Source: Gemmatimonadaceae bacterium (lineage in GTDB: Bacteria; Gemmatimonadota; Gemmatimonadetes; Gemmatimonadales; Gemmatimonadaceae). Taken from it: 64,000 nucleotides of DNA. The position numbers and the translations under genes are program-made. The notes under the pieces were generated by a model. The model worked only from the letters and a program-made list of their open reading frames with translations, did not search any database and was not told the origin of the DNA. The stretch covers positions 104,238-168,237 of the forward strand of contig JANYIN010000074.1 in NCBI GenBank assembly GCA_025362035.1, in the 5' to 3' direction. Shown one piece after another: positions 28,657-38,498 of the stretch (position 1 is its first letter; every line of letters begins with the position of its first letter).

Positions 28657-29555
28657 CGCTGACGTTGTGGTCCTCAGCGCATTACTCGTTTCCGCTGCCG
28701 CACGGCCATCGGTTCCCGGTGGCGAAGTACGCAATGCTCCGCGAGCGGGTCATCGCGAACGGAACCGCCTCTGCCGATCGCGTCATGGATCCTCCTCCCG
28801 CGACAGATGACGAGCTGCGACTCGTGCACTCGGCCGACTATGTCGCGCGGTTCAGCGATGGCGCGCTCTCACTGGCGGAGCAGCGGCTCATCGGCCTCCC
28901 CTGGTCGCCCGCACTGGTCGAGCGCTCGCGGCGCGCCGTAGGCGGCACACTGGCGGCGTCACGCCACGCGCTCGCGGATGGCATCGCGATGAACCTCGCC
29001 GGGGGGACGCATCACGCATTCCACGATCATGGTGAAGGGTTTTGCGTATACAACGATATTGCCGTCTCGATTCAGACGATGCGACGGGACGGCGCCATCC
29101 GACGAGCTGCGGTCATCGATCTCGACGTACATCAGGGGAACGGAACGCATGCCATCTTCGCCGACGACCACGAGGTGTACACGTTCAGCATGCACGGGGG
29201 CAGCAACTATCCGTTCCACAAGGTGCCCGGCACTCTGGATGTCGAACTCGCGGACGGAACCGGCGACGACGAATATCTGCGCATGCTGCGCGACGTACTT
29301 CCGCGAGTGATTGCCAAGGCGGCGCCGGACCTCGTGATTTATATTGCGGGCGCCGACCCGCACGAGCGAGACCGCCTGGGCCGGTTGTCCCTGACATTCG
29401 AAGGCTTGGCGAGCCGCGATGCATTCGTCATGGAGCAGTGTCGTGAGATCGGTCTGCCTATCGCGATCACGATTGGCGGCGGGTACGGACGCGACATCAT
29501 GGACACCGTCACGGTGCACGCGAACACGGCTAGGATCGCGGCGAGTTTCTCTTGA
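28653..29555 (+). CDS. histone deacetylase-family protein (zinc deacetylase)
   Basis: A 300-residue arginase/deacetylase-fold enzyme of the HDAC superfamily (AcuC/acetylpolyamine amidohydrolase relatives). The His-His charge-relay pair is in LAGGTHHAFHDHGEGFCVYND, zinc ligands Asp and His in VIDLDVHQGNGT, the third Asp in IAGADPHERDRLGRL, and a Gly-rich loop with Tyr in TIGGGYGRD. Bacterial members deacetylate acetyl-CoA synthetase, polyamines or other small acyl-amines; the target here is not evident. Its start lies within the tail of the M28 relic. Confidence 0.9.
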   Translation: MTLTLWSSAHYSFPLPHGHRFPVAKYAMLRERVIANGTASADRVMDPPPATDDELRLVHSADYVARFSDGALSLAEQRLIGLPWSPALVERSRRAVGGTLAASRHALADGIAMNLAGGTHHAFHDHGEGFCVYNDIAVSIQTMRRDGAIRRAAVIDLDVHQGNGTHAIFADDHEVYTFSMHGGSNYPFHKVPGTLDVELADGTGDDEYLRMLRDVLPRVIAKAAPDLVIYIAGADPHERDRLGRLSLTFEGLASRDAFVMEQCREIGLPIAITIGGGYGRDIMDTVTVHANTARIAASFS

Positions 29556-29570
29556 ATCGAGGATCGTGGC

Positions 29571-30824
29571 TCAGTGCCCGAGCTCCGCGATCCTCTTCTC
29601 GAGAAACCGCCGGTGCGGCGCCTGGGCCGTGAGTGCAAGCGCATTCGCGTACGCCGTGACCGCCTCGGTGCGGCGCCCGAGCCGCCGAAGTAAATCGGCT
29701 CTCGCTGCGTGAGCTAATTGATAGGACGTCAGCTCGCCGCGGGCGAATAGTCCATCGATGAGCGCGAGCCCCGCTGCGGGCCCGTCGCTCATTGCCACGG
29801 CCACGGCGCGATTGAGTTCGACTACCGGCGAGGCGTTCATTTCCATCAGCACGTCGTAGAGCCCCACGATCTGCCGCCAGTCCGTCCGGCCCGCACTGGG
29901 CGCCTCCGCATGCACGGCACCGATCGCCGCCTGCAGGGCATAGGACCCGTAGCGGTGGGAGGTCAGCGCGCGCTCGGTGCGTGCGACACCCTCGCGGATC
30001 TGGTCCGTGTCCCACAGCGCGCGGTCCTGCGCCTCGAGCAGCAGCGGCTCGCCACTGGTTGACACACGCGCCGCGCGCCGCGAGTCGTGCAGCAACATGA
30101 GCGCCAGTAGACCCTCCACTTCCGGCTCCGGCAGCAGGTCAAGGAGCAGCCGGCAGAGCCGAATCGCTTCTGCGCAGAGATCGCCGCGCGTGAGCGAGTC
30201 GCCCGAGCTTGCGGAGTAGCCCTCGTTGAAGATGAGGTAGAGCACCGCGAGCACCGTGTCGAGACGGCCCGGCAGGTCGCGCGCTGCCGGAATCTCGTAA
30301 GGAATCCGTGCGCAGCGGATCTTGTTCTTCGCGCGCACGATTCGCTGCGCCAGCGTGGGCGCGGGCATGAAGAAGGCGTGCGCAATCTCCTCCGTCGTCA
30401 GGCCCCCTACTGTGCGCAGGGTGAGCGCGACCTGGGCGTCGGGGGACAGCGCGGGATGGCAGCACGTGAAAATCAAGCGGAGGCGGTCTTCGCCGATCGC
30501 ATCGTCCTCGTGATGATCCGCATCAACCGTGGCGGAGGCAATCATGTCACGAGCGATTTCCTCCTGCTTTGCGTCGAAATTCGCGCGGCGTCGTGCCCGG
30601 TCGATTGCCTTGAACCGTCCCGCGCTCACCAGCCACGGAACGGGTTTGGCCGGAACGCCCGCACCTGGCCAGCGCTCGAGCGCGGCGACGAACGCGTCGT
30701 GCAGCGCCTCCTCGGCTGCGTCGAAGCTGCCGGTCAGACGGATGAGGGTCGCAAGAACGCGTCGTGAATGAGCGCGATACAGCTCGTCCACGGTCCGTTG
30801 CACGATGGTCAGCTCCTCGCTCAT
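29571..30824 (-). CDS. ECF42-type RNA polymerase sigma factor with C-terminal extension
   Basis: A 417-residue sigma factor, far longer than an ordinary ECF. The sigma-2 region (LYRAHSRRVLATLIRLTGSFDAAEEALHDAFVAALERWP) and sigma-4 region (LTLRTVGGLTTEEIAHAFFMPAPTLAQRIVRAK) are followed by about 230 residues of helical, TPR-like sequence (LAVLYLIFNEGYSASSGD, GLYDVLMEMNASPVVELNRAVAV) characteristic of ECF42/DUF6596 factors. There is no anti-sigma gene; the extension is thought to regulate these factors. The ATG at 30824 is used; the 641-residue track ORF runs through the partner gene region in another frame. It follows a DGPF-domain gene, the standard ECF42 association. Confidence 0.9.
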   Translation of the reverse strand: MSEELTIVQRTVDELYRAHSRRVLATLIRLTGSFDAAEEALHDAFVAALERWPGAGVPAKPVPWLVSAGRFKAIDRARRRANFDAKQEEIARDMIASATVDADHHEDDAIGEDRLRLIFTCCHPALSPDAQVALTLRTVGGLTTEEIAHAFFMPAPTLAQRIVRAKNKIRCARIPYEIPAARDLPGRLDTVLAVLYLIFNEGYSASSGDSLTRGDLCAEAIRLCRLLLDLLPEPEVEGLLALMLLHDSRRAARVSTSGEPLLLEAQDRALWDTDQIREGVARTERALTSHRYGSYALQAAIGAVHAEAPSAGRTDWRQIVGLYDVLMEMNASPVVELNRAVAVAMSDGPAAGLALIDGLFARGELTSYQLAHAARADLLRRLGRRTEAVTAYANALALTAQAPHRRFLEKRIAELGH

Positions 30825-30922
30825 CGATCGTCGCGCTCCACAGCGCCTGTTGTGGCCGGGACGGCCGCTGCGTGTCGGAACGGACACACAGCGGCTCGTG
30901 GCGTGTACGTCTAACACTGCCG

Positions 30923-31270
30923 CTACATCTGGGCGATGGGCCGCACCTCGATCGATCCATCGCGCACCGCAGGGATACGCGCCGCTACCTGAATCGCGTC
31001 GTTTAGATCGCGCGCTTCGATCAGGTAGTAACCGCCGAGTTGTTCCTTGGTCTCGGCGAACGGACCGTCCGTGGTGCCGATGGACCCGTTGCGAACCCGC
31101 ACAGTGGTGGCCGTGGCGGTCGGCTGCAAGGGATTGCCACCAATGTAGTGTCCGCTCGACTTGATGTCTTCGGTGAACGTGTAGTACTCGCCGTAGATCT
31201 TTCCCGATTCCTCCTTGCTCATCGTCTCCCAGCGCTTCTCTACGTCGTAAATCAGGCACAGGTATTTCAT
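30923..31270 (-). CDS. YCII/DGPF-domain protein, partner of the ECF42 sigma factor
   Basis: A 115-residue protein of the YCII-related superfamily. It opens with MKYLCLIYDVEKRW and contains the diagnostic DGPFAETKEQLGGYYLIEARD followed by DAIQVAARIP. The ATG at 31270 is supported by GAGGAG immediately upstream; the longer track ORF adds unrelated sequence. DGPF proteins are the conserved genomic neighbours of ECF42 sigma factors and are probably their regulon or partners; molecular function is unknown. It is transcribed just ahead of the sigma gene with a gap of 98 bases. Confidence 0.9.
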   Translation of the reverse strand: MKYLCLIYDVEKRWETMSKEESGKIYGEYYTFTEDIKSSGHYIGGNPLQPTATATTVRVRNGSIGTTDGPFAETKEQLGGYYLIEARDLNDAIQVAARIPAVRDGSIEVRPIAQM

Positions 31271-31489
31271 CGTCTCCTCGCGAGTGAGTGGGTTGCCTTC
31301 GACCAGTAATCGAACGAGAGAAGCAGGAATCGACAGCGCTCCCCGGTTCGACGTCGAAGCTAGGGGCAGCTGCGCCGCGCCATGCATTGTCCTTGGACGC
31401 GCTCTGCACCACGGAGAGGACCTCGCCGACCTTCAATATTCCCAAGTGATCCCTTCCCTCTCGAGACGCTCGAGGACATTCTGTCTCTG

Positions 31490-32389
31490 ATGCCACCCAT
31501 TCCCCCGCCCAGGGCGGACGGCTTTACCACGTCCACCGAGGTCCCGCTCTACTGGGCCGAGTACGGCGACGCGAGCGCGCCCCCGCTGCTGCTGCTCCAT
31601 GGTGGTCCTGGCGCCAGTCACGAGTACCTGCTTCCGCAAATGCTCGAGCTGGCGCGCGATCATCGCGTGGTCTGCTACGATCAGCGCGGCGGCGGGCGTT
31701 CGCGACACGACGAGGATCGCGCCGAAATCGGCTGGCGTAACCAAGTGCACGATGCCGGCCTTGTCGCCACGGAGCTTTCTGTCCACCCGCTCACACTGGT
31801 GGGATACTCGTGGGGTGGGCTACTCGCCTTGCTGTATGCCATCGAGTGCAACGCTGGACGCGCGCAGCCCGTGCCCGCGGCCCTCGCCCTGGTGGACCCC
31901 GCTCCGATAACGAGCGCATTTCGCGAGTCGTTCGAGCTTGAGTTCGCGCGCCGACAATCCAGCCCCCACATTGCAGCGATGAGAGCGAAGTTGGCCGCAT
32001 CCGGGCTGCGCGAGCGGGACGCGGATGCCTACCGGCAGCGCGCATTCGAGTTGAGCGTCGCCGGATATTTCGCCGATCCTCATCGCGCGGTCGACCTCAC
32101 GCCATTTCGGGTGACGGGCCGCGTGCAGCAGTCTATCTGGAAGTCACTCGGCCAGTTCGACCTGGGCGAGTCGCTGCGAAGCGTTCACATCCCGTCCTTC
32201 GTCACACATGGCCGTCAGGATCCGATTCCCCTCGCGTCGTCTGAGACAGTCGCGCGTGCCCTGGACACGGAGTGCCTCGTCCTGGAAGACTGCGGGCACG
32301 TCCCCTATGTTGAACAACCTGCATCGCTCTTCCCGCCTCTGCTCGCGTTCCTGCGAGGCGCGGAAGCTCCGCTCCCCAACGTCTTCTAA
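31490..32389 (+). CDS. alpha/beta hydrolase, proline-iminopeptidase-like
   Basis: A 299-residue alpha/beta-fold hydrolase. The oxyanion loop LLLHGGPGASHEYLLPQM and CYDQRGGGRS are typical of S33 prolyl aminopeptidases; the nucleophile elbow is GYSWGG, the late acid is in THGRQDPIP and the catalytic His in LEDCGHVPYVEQP. S33 membership is likely but esterase or lactonase activity cannot be excluded. The ATG at 31490 is used because homology begins there. It is followed seven bases later by a small unknown gene and then by endonuclease III. Confidence 0.85.
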   Translation: MPPIPPPRADGFTTSTEVPLYWAEYGDASAPPLLLLHGGPGASHEYLLPQMLELARDHRVVCYDQRGGGRSRHDEDRAEIGWRNQVHDAGLVATELSVHPLTLVGYSWGGLLALLYAIECNAGRAQPVPAALALVDPAPITSAFRESFELEFARRQSSPHIAAMRAKLAASGLRERDADAYRQRAFELSVAGYFADPHRAVDLTPFRVTGRVQQSIWKSLGQFDLGESLRSVHIPSFVTHGRQDPIPLASSETVARALDTECLVLEDCGHVPYVEQPASLFPPLLAFLRGAEAPLPNVF

Positions 32390-32396
32390 GGGCGCC

Positions 32397-32846
32397 GTGG
32401 CCGACGAGACTATCCAACCACACATCACGACCCTCGACTACGACGGACGGTGCTTCAACGTGAGCTGTCGCGTGGCGTTCGACGGTATTGAGTACGTCGG
32501 TCGCTTGTATTTTGCCGACGAGTCGTGGGATGACGCGGGCTTGCCCGATCGCGGTGCGTTGCCGGGCCGCACGCGCGAGGAAGCGCTGGCCATGGCGCGG
32601 CGGCTCACGCCGCAGGACATGCTGCTGCGCTATCGGAGAGCCTTGGCGGAAAAGCGGCGATTCATCGGACTCCGCAAGGCGACGGACGAGATCCTCGGGA
32701 AGATCCGCTATCTGAACCAGGTCGCGATCTCGATGCGCGCCGGCATGCTCGATTCCGAAGGCGCCGCGGCGGAGATCGACCTCACGGAATCACAGTTGCA
32801 CGAGATCATCGAGCGTCTACGCGCGTTCGCGGGGCACGAGGGATAG
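32397..32846 (+). CDS. conserved-looking hypothetical protein upstream of nth
   Basis: A 149-residue soluble protein, translated from a GTG seven bases after the hydrolase stop; the track ORF start at 32208 lies inside that hydrolase. The N-terminal half is beta-rich (FNVSCRVAFDGIEYVGRLYFADESW), the C-terminal half strongly helical and charged (TPQDMLLRYRRALAEKRRFIGLRKATDEI, TESQLHEIIERLRAFAG). I do not recognise the family. Three bases separate its stop from the ATG of nth, so they are almost certainly co-transcribed. Confidence 0.72.
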   Translation: MADETIQPHITTLDYDGRCFNVSCRVAFDGIEYVGRLYFADESWDDAGLPDRGALPGRTREEALAMARRLTPQDMLLRYRRALAEKRRFIGLRKATDEILGKIRYLNQVAISMRAGMLDSEGAAAEIDLTESQLHEIIERLRAFAGHEG

Positions 32847-32849
32847 TCG

Positions 32850-33587
32850 ATGCCCGCGCGAAAGGCCGCCTCGGGGGGGGCCGCACCGCAACAGTCTGGA
32901 AGACAACGGAAGCCGCCCGGCAGCCAGCCGGCGAAACGAAAGGTTTTTCGAGGCGCGGCACTCCGGCTGCAGGCCACCGTTGTTCTCGACCGGCTGCTCC
33001 GCGCGTATCCCCACGCGCACTGCGCGCTGGATTTCACGAACGCCTACGAGTTGCTCTGCGCCACGATTCTCAGCGCGCAGTGCACCGACAAGCGCGTGAA
33101 CCTCGTCACGCCGGCACTGTTCCGGCGGTACCGGGACGCGTCCGCGCTGGCGTCGGCGAAGCCGGAGGACGTCGAAGCCATCATCAAGTCCGCCGGCTTC
33201 TTTCGCAGCAAGTCGAAAAGTCTCATTGGCATGGCTGCCGGCCTGGTCGAGCGGCATGACGGAGCCGTGCCCGCCGACATGGATGCGCTCGTGAAGCTTC
33301 CCGGGGTCGGACGCAAGACGGCCAACGTGATCCTCGGGAACGCCTTCGGCAGGAATGACGGTATCGTGGTCGATACGCACGTGACGCGGCTCAGTAATCG
33401 GCTGGGCCTCACCAGAGAAACGGACGCCGTCAAGATCGAACGCGATCTCCTGACACTCTTTCCGCAGCAGCACTGGACGATGATTTCCCATCTGCTGATC
33501 GAGCACGGTCGGCAGGTGTGCCTGGCGCGAACACCGCACTGCACCGACTGCGTGCTTGCCGACGTGTGTCCGTCCGCATTGGTGTGA
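32850..33587 (+). CDS. nth: endonuclease III (bifunctional DNA glycosylase/AP lyase)
   Basis: A 245-residue HhH-GPD repair enzyme acting on oxidised pyrimidines. The helix-hairpin-helix LPGVGRKTANVILGNAFG carries the catalytic lysine (Lys156); the conserved aspartate is Asp175 in IVVDTHVTRLSNRLG. The 4Fe-4S cluster cysteines are at 224, 231, 234 and 240 in the C-X6-C-X2-C-X5-C spacing. A basic N-terminal extension of about 35 residues precedes the core, longer than in E. coli Nth. It is the last gene of a short hydrolase-unknown-nth run. Confidence 0.95.
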   Translation: MPARKAASGGAAPQQSGRQRKPPGSQPAKRKVFRGAALRLQATVVLDRLLRAYPHAHCALDFTNAYELLCATILSAQCTDKRVNLVTPALFRRYRDASALASAKPEDVEAIIKSAGFFRSKSKSLIGMAAGLVERHDGAVPADMDALVKLPGVGRKTANVILGNAFGRNDGIVVDTHVTRLSNRLGLTRETDAVKIERDLLTLFPQQHWTMISHLLIEHGRQVCLARTPHCTDCVLADVCPSALV

Positions 33588-33609
33588 GCGACTCCTTGCA
33601 TCCAAGGCC

Positions 33610-34119
33610 ATGACCGCTCGTACCTCGCGCGTCTCGACGCGCCTCGCCTTGTTCGCCCTGCTTGCGAATCTGTGTGGTTGCTCGCACGCCGCGCCCGAGC
33701 CGGAACCCGATCCTGAATTGGTGGCCGAGGTGCCGGTTCGCGTTGCTCCGCCCGATGGAGCTGTCGCGCCGGGCGACTGCCCCGAAGCATTGCGACGTGC
33801 CGCCGTCAGGAACGACCTGCCGGTGGATCGACTGGCATCGCCGGTAAGGATGATCCCGCCGCCGATTGCGCGGCGAGGCATGCCGGAGGCCGTGCGCCGA
33901 GCGAGGTACAACGAGGTGCGGGTAACGGTGCTGGTGGATACCCTCGGCAAGCCCGACATGACGACGTTCACCGTGGTCAAGACGTCGCATCCCTGGCTCG
34001 CCACGAGCGTGAAAGCGGCGGTGGCCAAGTGGACGTTTTCGCCTGCGCAGCTTGCGGGCTGCAAGGTGCCGCGACTGTGGCTGGGTGCGTACACGTCCGG
34101 AAAGACGCCAGAGCCGTGA
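33610..34119 (+). CDS. TonB C-terminal-like domain lipoprotein
   Basis: A 169-residue probable lipoprotein: signal LALFALLANLCGC with the lipidated cysteine following LCG, an unusual but acceptable lipobox. After a Pro/Glu-rich linker (PEPEPDPE) comes a TonB-C-type domain: RARYNEVRVTVLVDTLGKPDMTTFTV followed by LATSVKAAVAKWTFSPAQLAG. There is no TonB-type N-terminal anchor plus long spacer for ExbBD coupling, so it is a stand-alone TonB_C module. The ATG at 33610 replaces the track start inside nth. It ends 19 bases before a convergent gene. Confidence 0.75.
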   Translation: MTARTSRVSTRLALFALLANLCGCSHAAPEPEPDPELVAEVPVRVAPPDGAVAPGDCPEALRRAAVRNDLPVDRLASPVRMIPPPIARRGMPEAVRRARYNEVRVTVLVDTLGKPDMTTFTVVKTSHPWLATSVKAAVAKWTFSPAQLAGCKVPRLWLGAYTSGKTPEP

Positions 34120-34138
34120 TCGGCCGCGGACCGGGCGG

Positions 34139-36709
34139 CTACCGGATCCGCAAAATCGAAATCCCGATGGCCGACGCCGGCGCGATCGCGCCGCCTCCCG
34201 CCTCATGAAGATCGAACAGTTGCGTGGGACTGGACCCGGCGCCTCCCACCTGTATGAGCATTGTGCCCCCGCCATTCAGCGTGACCGCACTGGTCGTGAA
34301 CGGACCGAACGTGACACTGCGCAACGCGAGTGGCGACGCGGGCGGTCGCGACGAGATATCGGTGCTGTAGCCGAGGAATACCCCGGGCAGGCTCCAGCTC
34401 GCTTCGACGAACGGCGCGGACGCGTTGGGCAGGTCGTCTGCTGCAAGCATGAGCGAGAACTGCGAGAGCAGCTCTGGCCATGTCTTTCCCGCCGCGTTCG
34501 CCACGTTGTCAACGCCGTACTGCGTGAAGTTTCTGATGATCGAGTGCAGGAACGCGCCTTCATCCGCGCCGCCATATGTATCCACGAGCCAACGGGTAAA
34601 CATCCACGAGCTTCCGTAGATGTCGTTATCGTCGGTACCGCTGAGGATGGTCTTGCTTTCGATGTTCTCGAGGTAGTCGGTGAGAAACGCAAAGTGATTG
34701 CCCATCACGTAGACGCCGCCTCCACATCTCGGCGTCGTCGGGCGGATTTCGCAGTCGAGCGTGCCGAAGTAACTCGCATTCGTACGCCAGTCGTTGCCGT
34801 GAATGACGCGTCCGTACATCTCGCTCGCGAGCTGTGCCGTCGCTTCCTCCAGCCACGTTTCCTCGTCGTTTGTGATGATCGGGGTCGCATTGCGCTCCGC
34901 GTTCGCCACGATGTGTTTCGACTCGTGAATGAGCGTGCCCGGCATTAGTCGCTTCCAGAGGGAGCGGCCGTCAAGCGAGGTGCTGGTGGGCGACGTATCC
35001 GTCACCGCGCGGGCATAGAATATCTCCTGCTGATTGCTGCCGTTCACCCGCGGGTCGGCGGCGGGCGAATAGAAGTCGCACGGCTGGACGAAGCCGAGCA
35101 GGTTGGAGGCCGCCTTGTTGACGCGCGGGGTAAACAACATCACGATCCGCCCGAGACGAGAGAGAGAATCGTCGTACGCGAGCGGATCCCCGAACTTCAA
35201 CAGGATGGGCCACGACACCGTTTCATAGTCCTTCGCCAGCGCGACCATGTCCGCATCGACCTTGCCCGCCAGCGCGGACGCCGTGTCCTCCAGCACGATC
35301 GCCTTGGGTCCGACATACACGACCCGCGCCCCGATCAACGGGGAGCCGGCGGTCGTGCAGCTGTTGTAGTTGAATCTGATCGACGCGGTCGCACCCACAG
35401 TTTGCGGCACCGGCACTTGGGACTTCGACAACCCGGGGCGTCCCGGCACTAGCGACAGGTTCGGGCGCGATGACCTGAACCGGTTGGGCGGACCAAGTTG
35501 CCGCCTCAGCTGCTCGCCCTCCTGCAGACGTCGCAGATGTTCGCTCACTGCCACGGCGACCGCGGGGTCGACTGGATTCGGAGCTGCCGACGCCCGCGCC
35601 GGAGCCAGCGTCGGTCGAACCTGCTTACCGAGCTTCGCCGCCACGATGCCACCGCCGGATCCGGTGAGTTCAAAGGACGCGGTCTGGATGCGGTTCTTCC
35701 CGGCGTTGAACACGCTCACCAGGTAGGTGCCAGTGGCCGGGAGTTCGTTGCAGGCCACGTTTCCGGCCGCGGTCGCCATGAAGCTGGCGCCCACCGCCAG
35801 CGAGCGTTGCGTCGCCACGGCCAGCTGCTGCTTGATTCCCACCGTGCCCGCAACTGTGGTCAATTCGACGCTCACCGATTGCGTGCTCTGACAGGGGATG
35901 CCAGAGGTCGGCACCGTAAACGCGATCTGCGTGGTGGAGGCGGTCGTGAGGACGGCGGGCACACCAGCCACCCACACCACGTTGCTGGCTAGAGTGGCAC
36001 CGAAATTCGTGCCCATCACCGTCGCCGTCGTACCAGGCGTGAGCGTCGACGGCGAAATTGAGTTGATGGACGCGAGTGCCGTGCCCGCTGGAGCAGCGAC
36101 AGCGAGGCTCACCGTCGCGCTTACACCCTCGCTCACCGCGGTGATTGTGGTGCTTCCGCCACTCGACGTGGTCACCCGCCCGCTCGCGTCCACCCTGGCC
36201 ACCCGTACGGAGCTCGAACTCCACGTCACGCTTCTGCCGGTCAAGCTGGCCCCATTCCTGTCTGTCAGGGCCGCAGTGATCGTGAATGCCTGACCGGCAA
36301 CGATCCCAACAGGCACTCCACTCAGTGACACCGCTTTCACCGGCGGGGGAAAGACCGTGACGTTTGCCGAGCCCGACTTGCCGTCGACGGTAGCCGTGAT
36401 CGTCGCGGTCCCGACGGACAGACCGGTCACCACGCCGGTTGCGGCGATGACCGGGGCGACGGCTGGATTCGACGAGCTCCACGTGGCCGACTTGCCTGAA
36501 ACCAGCGCACTGAACTGGTCGCGAATTTCCGCGCTCAGCGTCGTCGTCGTGCCCTGCTCGATTGACGCGAGCGCGGGCGAAACGGAGATGAGCGTCACCA
36601 CCGGGGTGGTGGGCCCGCCGGTGCCGGGTGAGGTGCCCGGGTCTCCGCCCCCGCATGCGAGCAGAAAGACGAGGGATGTGGTGCTTAGGGAGATGTGAGA
36701 GACGCGCAT
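34139..36709 (-). CDS. large lipoprotein with Ig-like (BIG2) and IPT domains and a HExxH peptidase-like region
   Basis: An 856-residue surface protein. The lipobox is LVFLLAC, followed by a Gly/Thr/Pro linker. Two BIG2-type domains (about residues 40-120 and 125-205; [35 protein letters not shown]) precede an IPT/TIG-type domain ([19 protein letters not shown]). The C-terminal half carries [19 protein letters not shown] with [18 protein letters not shown] about 15 residues later, matching a gluzincin-like HExxH plus downstream Glu arrangement. A metallopeptidase is therefore likely, but I cannot assign a MEROPS family; M30-like enzymes are one candidate. Single gene, divergent from the isomerase. 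Confidence 0.8.
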   Translation of the reverse strand: MRVSHISLSTTSLVFLLACGGGDPGTSPGTGGPTTPVVTLISVSPALASIEQGTTTTLSAEIRDQFSALVSGKSATWSSSNPAVAPVIAATGVVTGLSVGTATITATVDGKSGSANVTVFPPPVKAVSLSGVPVGIVAGQAFTITAALTDRNGASLTGRSVTWSSSSVRVARVDASGRVTTSSGGSTTITAVSEGVSATVSLAVAAPAGTALASINSISPSTLTPGTTATVMGTNFGATLASNVVWVAGVPAVLTTASTTQIAFTVPTSGIPCQSTQSVSVELTTVAGTVGIKQQLAVATQRSLAVGASFMATAAGNVACNELPATGTYLVSVFNAGKNRIQTASFELTGSGGGIVAAKLGKQVRPTLAPARASAAPNPVDPAVAVAVSEHLRRLQEGEQLRRQLGPPNRFRSSRPNLSLVPGRPGLSKSQVPVPQTVGATASIRFNYNSCTTAGSPLIGARVVYVGPKAIVLEDTASALAGKVDADMVALAKDYETVSWPILLKFGDPLAYDDSLSRLGRIVMLFTPRVNKAASNLLGFVQPCDFYSPAADPRVNGSNQQEIFYARAVTDTSPTSTSLDGRSLWKRLMPGTLIHESKHIVANAERNATPIITNDEETWLEEATAQLASEMYGRVIHGNDWRTNASYFGTLDCEIRPTTPRCGGGVYVMGNHFAFLTDYLENIESKTILSGTDDNDIYGSSWMFTRWLVDTYGGADEGAFLHSIIRNFTQYGVDNVANAAGKTWPELLSQFSLMLAADDLPNASAPFVEASWSLPGVFLGYSTDISSRPPASPLALRSVTFGPFTTSAVTLNGGGTMLIQVGGAGSSPTQLFDLHEAGGGAIAPASAIGISILRIR

Positions 36710-36854
36710 CGCTTCAGAATCCTGGAAGACCGTTCAAGAACTGACACGGGTGAACGGCGAGGCCCTCTACGACGCGACGTGCGCGCGGGCCCGCCCCATG
36801 ACGCCGTGGGCTCGACGCACTATCTTTCGCCACTCACCCCGTACGGAGGCGCCG

Positions 36855-37313
36855 TTGAAGACAGCTACTTTCGAGACCAACCGCGGGACCATCACTGCGG
36901 AACTGTACGACACCGACGCCCCCAAGACTGTCGAAAACTTCGAGAAGCTCGCGAACGAAGGTTTTTACGATGGCGTAAAGTTCCATCGCGTGATTCCGGA
37001 TTTCGTCGTGCAGGGGGGCGATCCCCTTTCCAAGGACCTCCCCGATGGTGATCCGCGCGTCGGCTCGGGCGGACCGGGGTGGAAGATCAAGTGCGAGACA
37101 GCTGGCAATCCTCGTAAGCACGAGGTCGGGGCACTTTCCATGGCCCATGCCGGAAAGGACACCGGCGGAAGCCAATTCTTCATGGTACTGTCCGAGGACA
37201 ATACACGCCATCTGAACGGCGCCCATACTGTGTTCGGCAAGATCATCGGCGGAATAGACTTCATGAAGCAAATCAAGAAGAACGACGTCATGAACTCGGT
37301 GCGCGTCGTATGA
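36855..37313 (+). CDS. peptidyl-prolyl cis-trans isomerase, cyclophilin type
   Basis: A 152-residue cyclophilin catalysing proline isomerisation. Signatures are [34 protein letters not shown], then [24 protein letters not shown] and [14 protein letters not shown]. No signal peptide, so cytoplasmic. I choose the TTG at 36855: it has GGAGG five bases upstream and puts the family's first strand ([12 protein letters not shown]) at the N-terminus; upstream ATGs add a basic stretch without similarity. Its stop overlaps the ATG of a 52-codon gene. Confidence 0.92.
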   Translation: MKTATFETNRGTITAELYDTDAPKTVENFEKLANEGFYDGVKFHRVIPDFVVQGGDPLSKDLPDGDPRVGSGGPGWKIKCETAGNPRKHEVGALSMAHAGKDTGGSQFFMVLSEDNTRHLNGAHTVFGKIIGGIDFMKQIKKNDVMNSVRVV

Positions 37314-37468
37314 GTGCATCCGGCCAGACTGACAAGTCCGCAGGATTCACCGGACTCATCCTCGGTGCGATAGCCATATTCGTCATTCTGTTCAGCATCG
37401 TGCGGATCACGAACGCCAGCTACGTCAGCGAAGGCGGGGAAAAGGCGACGGTGGAGACGCCGAAGTAG
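37310..37468 (+). CDS. 52-residue single-span membrane protein
   Basis: Not in the ORF track. The ATG overlaps the isomerase stop as ATGA, and the frame runs 52 codons to a TAG. The product is [12 protein letters not shown], a hydrophobic helix [19 protein letters not shown] at about residues 15-33, and a polar tail ending VETPK. Codon use is like its neighbours and the coupling overlap supports expression. No family recognised; a small membrane helper co-translated with the isomerase is the simplest reading. Confidence 0.65.
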   Translation: MSASGQTDKSAGFTGLILGAIAIFVILFSIVRITNASYVSEGGEKATVETPK

Positions 37469-37540
37469 CCTGCCCCACTCGCGGCTTCTCGCAGGGTCAG
37501 GCCGAAGTATACAGTCGGTGCCTCCAGACAGGCCATCACC

Positions 37541-38422
37541 TTAGCGGTCGATGCCCGTGCCGAGCGCGCGCAGATAGCGCGCCGGTGCGTTCAGGAAATC
37601 GCGCGTCAGCGTCACAAATTCCAGTTCGTCGTAAGCTACGGCGACGGCGGGCGCCGTGTCGAAGCTGTAGATGGTCGCGCCGGGAAATGCTGTGAGAATC
37701 GGTGAATGCGTCGCAATGATGAACTGGGCATCCTGCGCAATCATGTCCTGGATCATCACCATCAACGCGAGTTGACTCTGCGGGCTCAACGGCGCCTCCG
37801 GCTCGTCGAGGAGATACAGTCCTCCCGGCACGAACCGGGATTCGAACAGCTTCAGAAAGCTTTGGCCGTGTGAGTTCGCATCGAGATTCGTGCCGTAGCG
37901 TCGCTCCATCTCGGCAAGCGACCTGCGTGCGGGCATCATGGCCAGCGCCTTCGCGCCAGCGGAGCGGTCCGCATACTCGAGGTCAAGGTCGGCGATCCGC
38001 TGCAGAAATTCGGCCCGCATGGTCGAGATTCGCTTGGCGAACCCGAAAAAGTCCTCGGCCCGCAGAAAGAATCCCTTATGTGTCCGTGTGGTCCAGACGA
38101 GACGCAGTGCATCGCCGAGCTCGCGTTGCGCGCCGAGTGTGACGTCTGCCGTCATGTCGGCGGAACCGACGGCCGGAAGACGCGCGGCCGTCGCGATGCC
38201 CTCCAGGAGAGTCGATTTCCCGGATCCGTTTTCACCAACGAAGAAGGTGACGGAGCTCGTGAACGGCAGGGACGCGAGCGCGCGGATCACCGCGACGGAG
38301 AAGGGGAACCTGGCGTCGTCCGCCGTCGCGTCTCGCGTGACCGCGCGAAGGAATGGCGCGGCGCTTTCGTGCGCTTCTCGCGCGGCGGGATTATGCTTCC
38401 GTGATCCTGCTCGACGTGGCAT
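37541..38422 (-). CDS. AAA-family ATPase (ABC-type, single domain)
   Basis: A 293-residue P-loop ATPase. Walker A is VGENGSGKSTLLEG at about 62-75, Walker B GGLYLLDEPEAPLSPQSQ near residue 200, and the switch histidine lies in FIIATHSPIL. SHGQSFLKLFESR takes the position of the signature loop. The layout matches stand-alone ATPases of the predicted-ATPase/OLD-like class, not transporter subunits; no permease is near. The start at 38422 (MPRRAGSRK) is chosen because the longer track ORF runs antisense through the HD gene. Cellular role unknown. Confidence 0.85.
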   Translation of the reverse strand: MPRRAGSRKHNPAAREAHESAAPFLRAVTRDATADDARFPFSVAVIRALASLPFTSSVTFFVGENGSGKSTLLEGIATAARLPAVGSADMTADVTLGAQRELGDALRLVWTTRTHKGFFLRAEDFFGFAKRISTMRAEFLQRIADLDLEYADRSAGAKALAMMPARRSLAEMERRYGTNLDANSHGQSFLKLFESRFVPGGLYLLDEPEAPLSPQSQLALMVMIQDMIAQDAQFIIATHSPILTAFPGATIYSFDTAPAVAVAYDELEFVTLTRDFLNAPARYLRALGTGIDR

Positions 38423-38498
38423 GCTGTAATCCTGTCGTGGTGACGATCCGTCCCGCAATTGGCCGCGTCCGAATTCGCCATCAACCATTGCCAGGCAC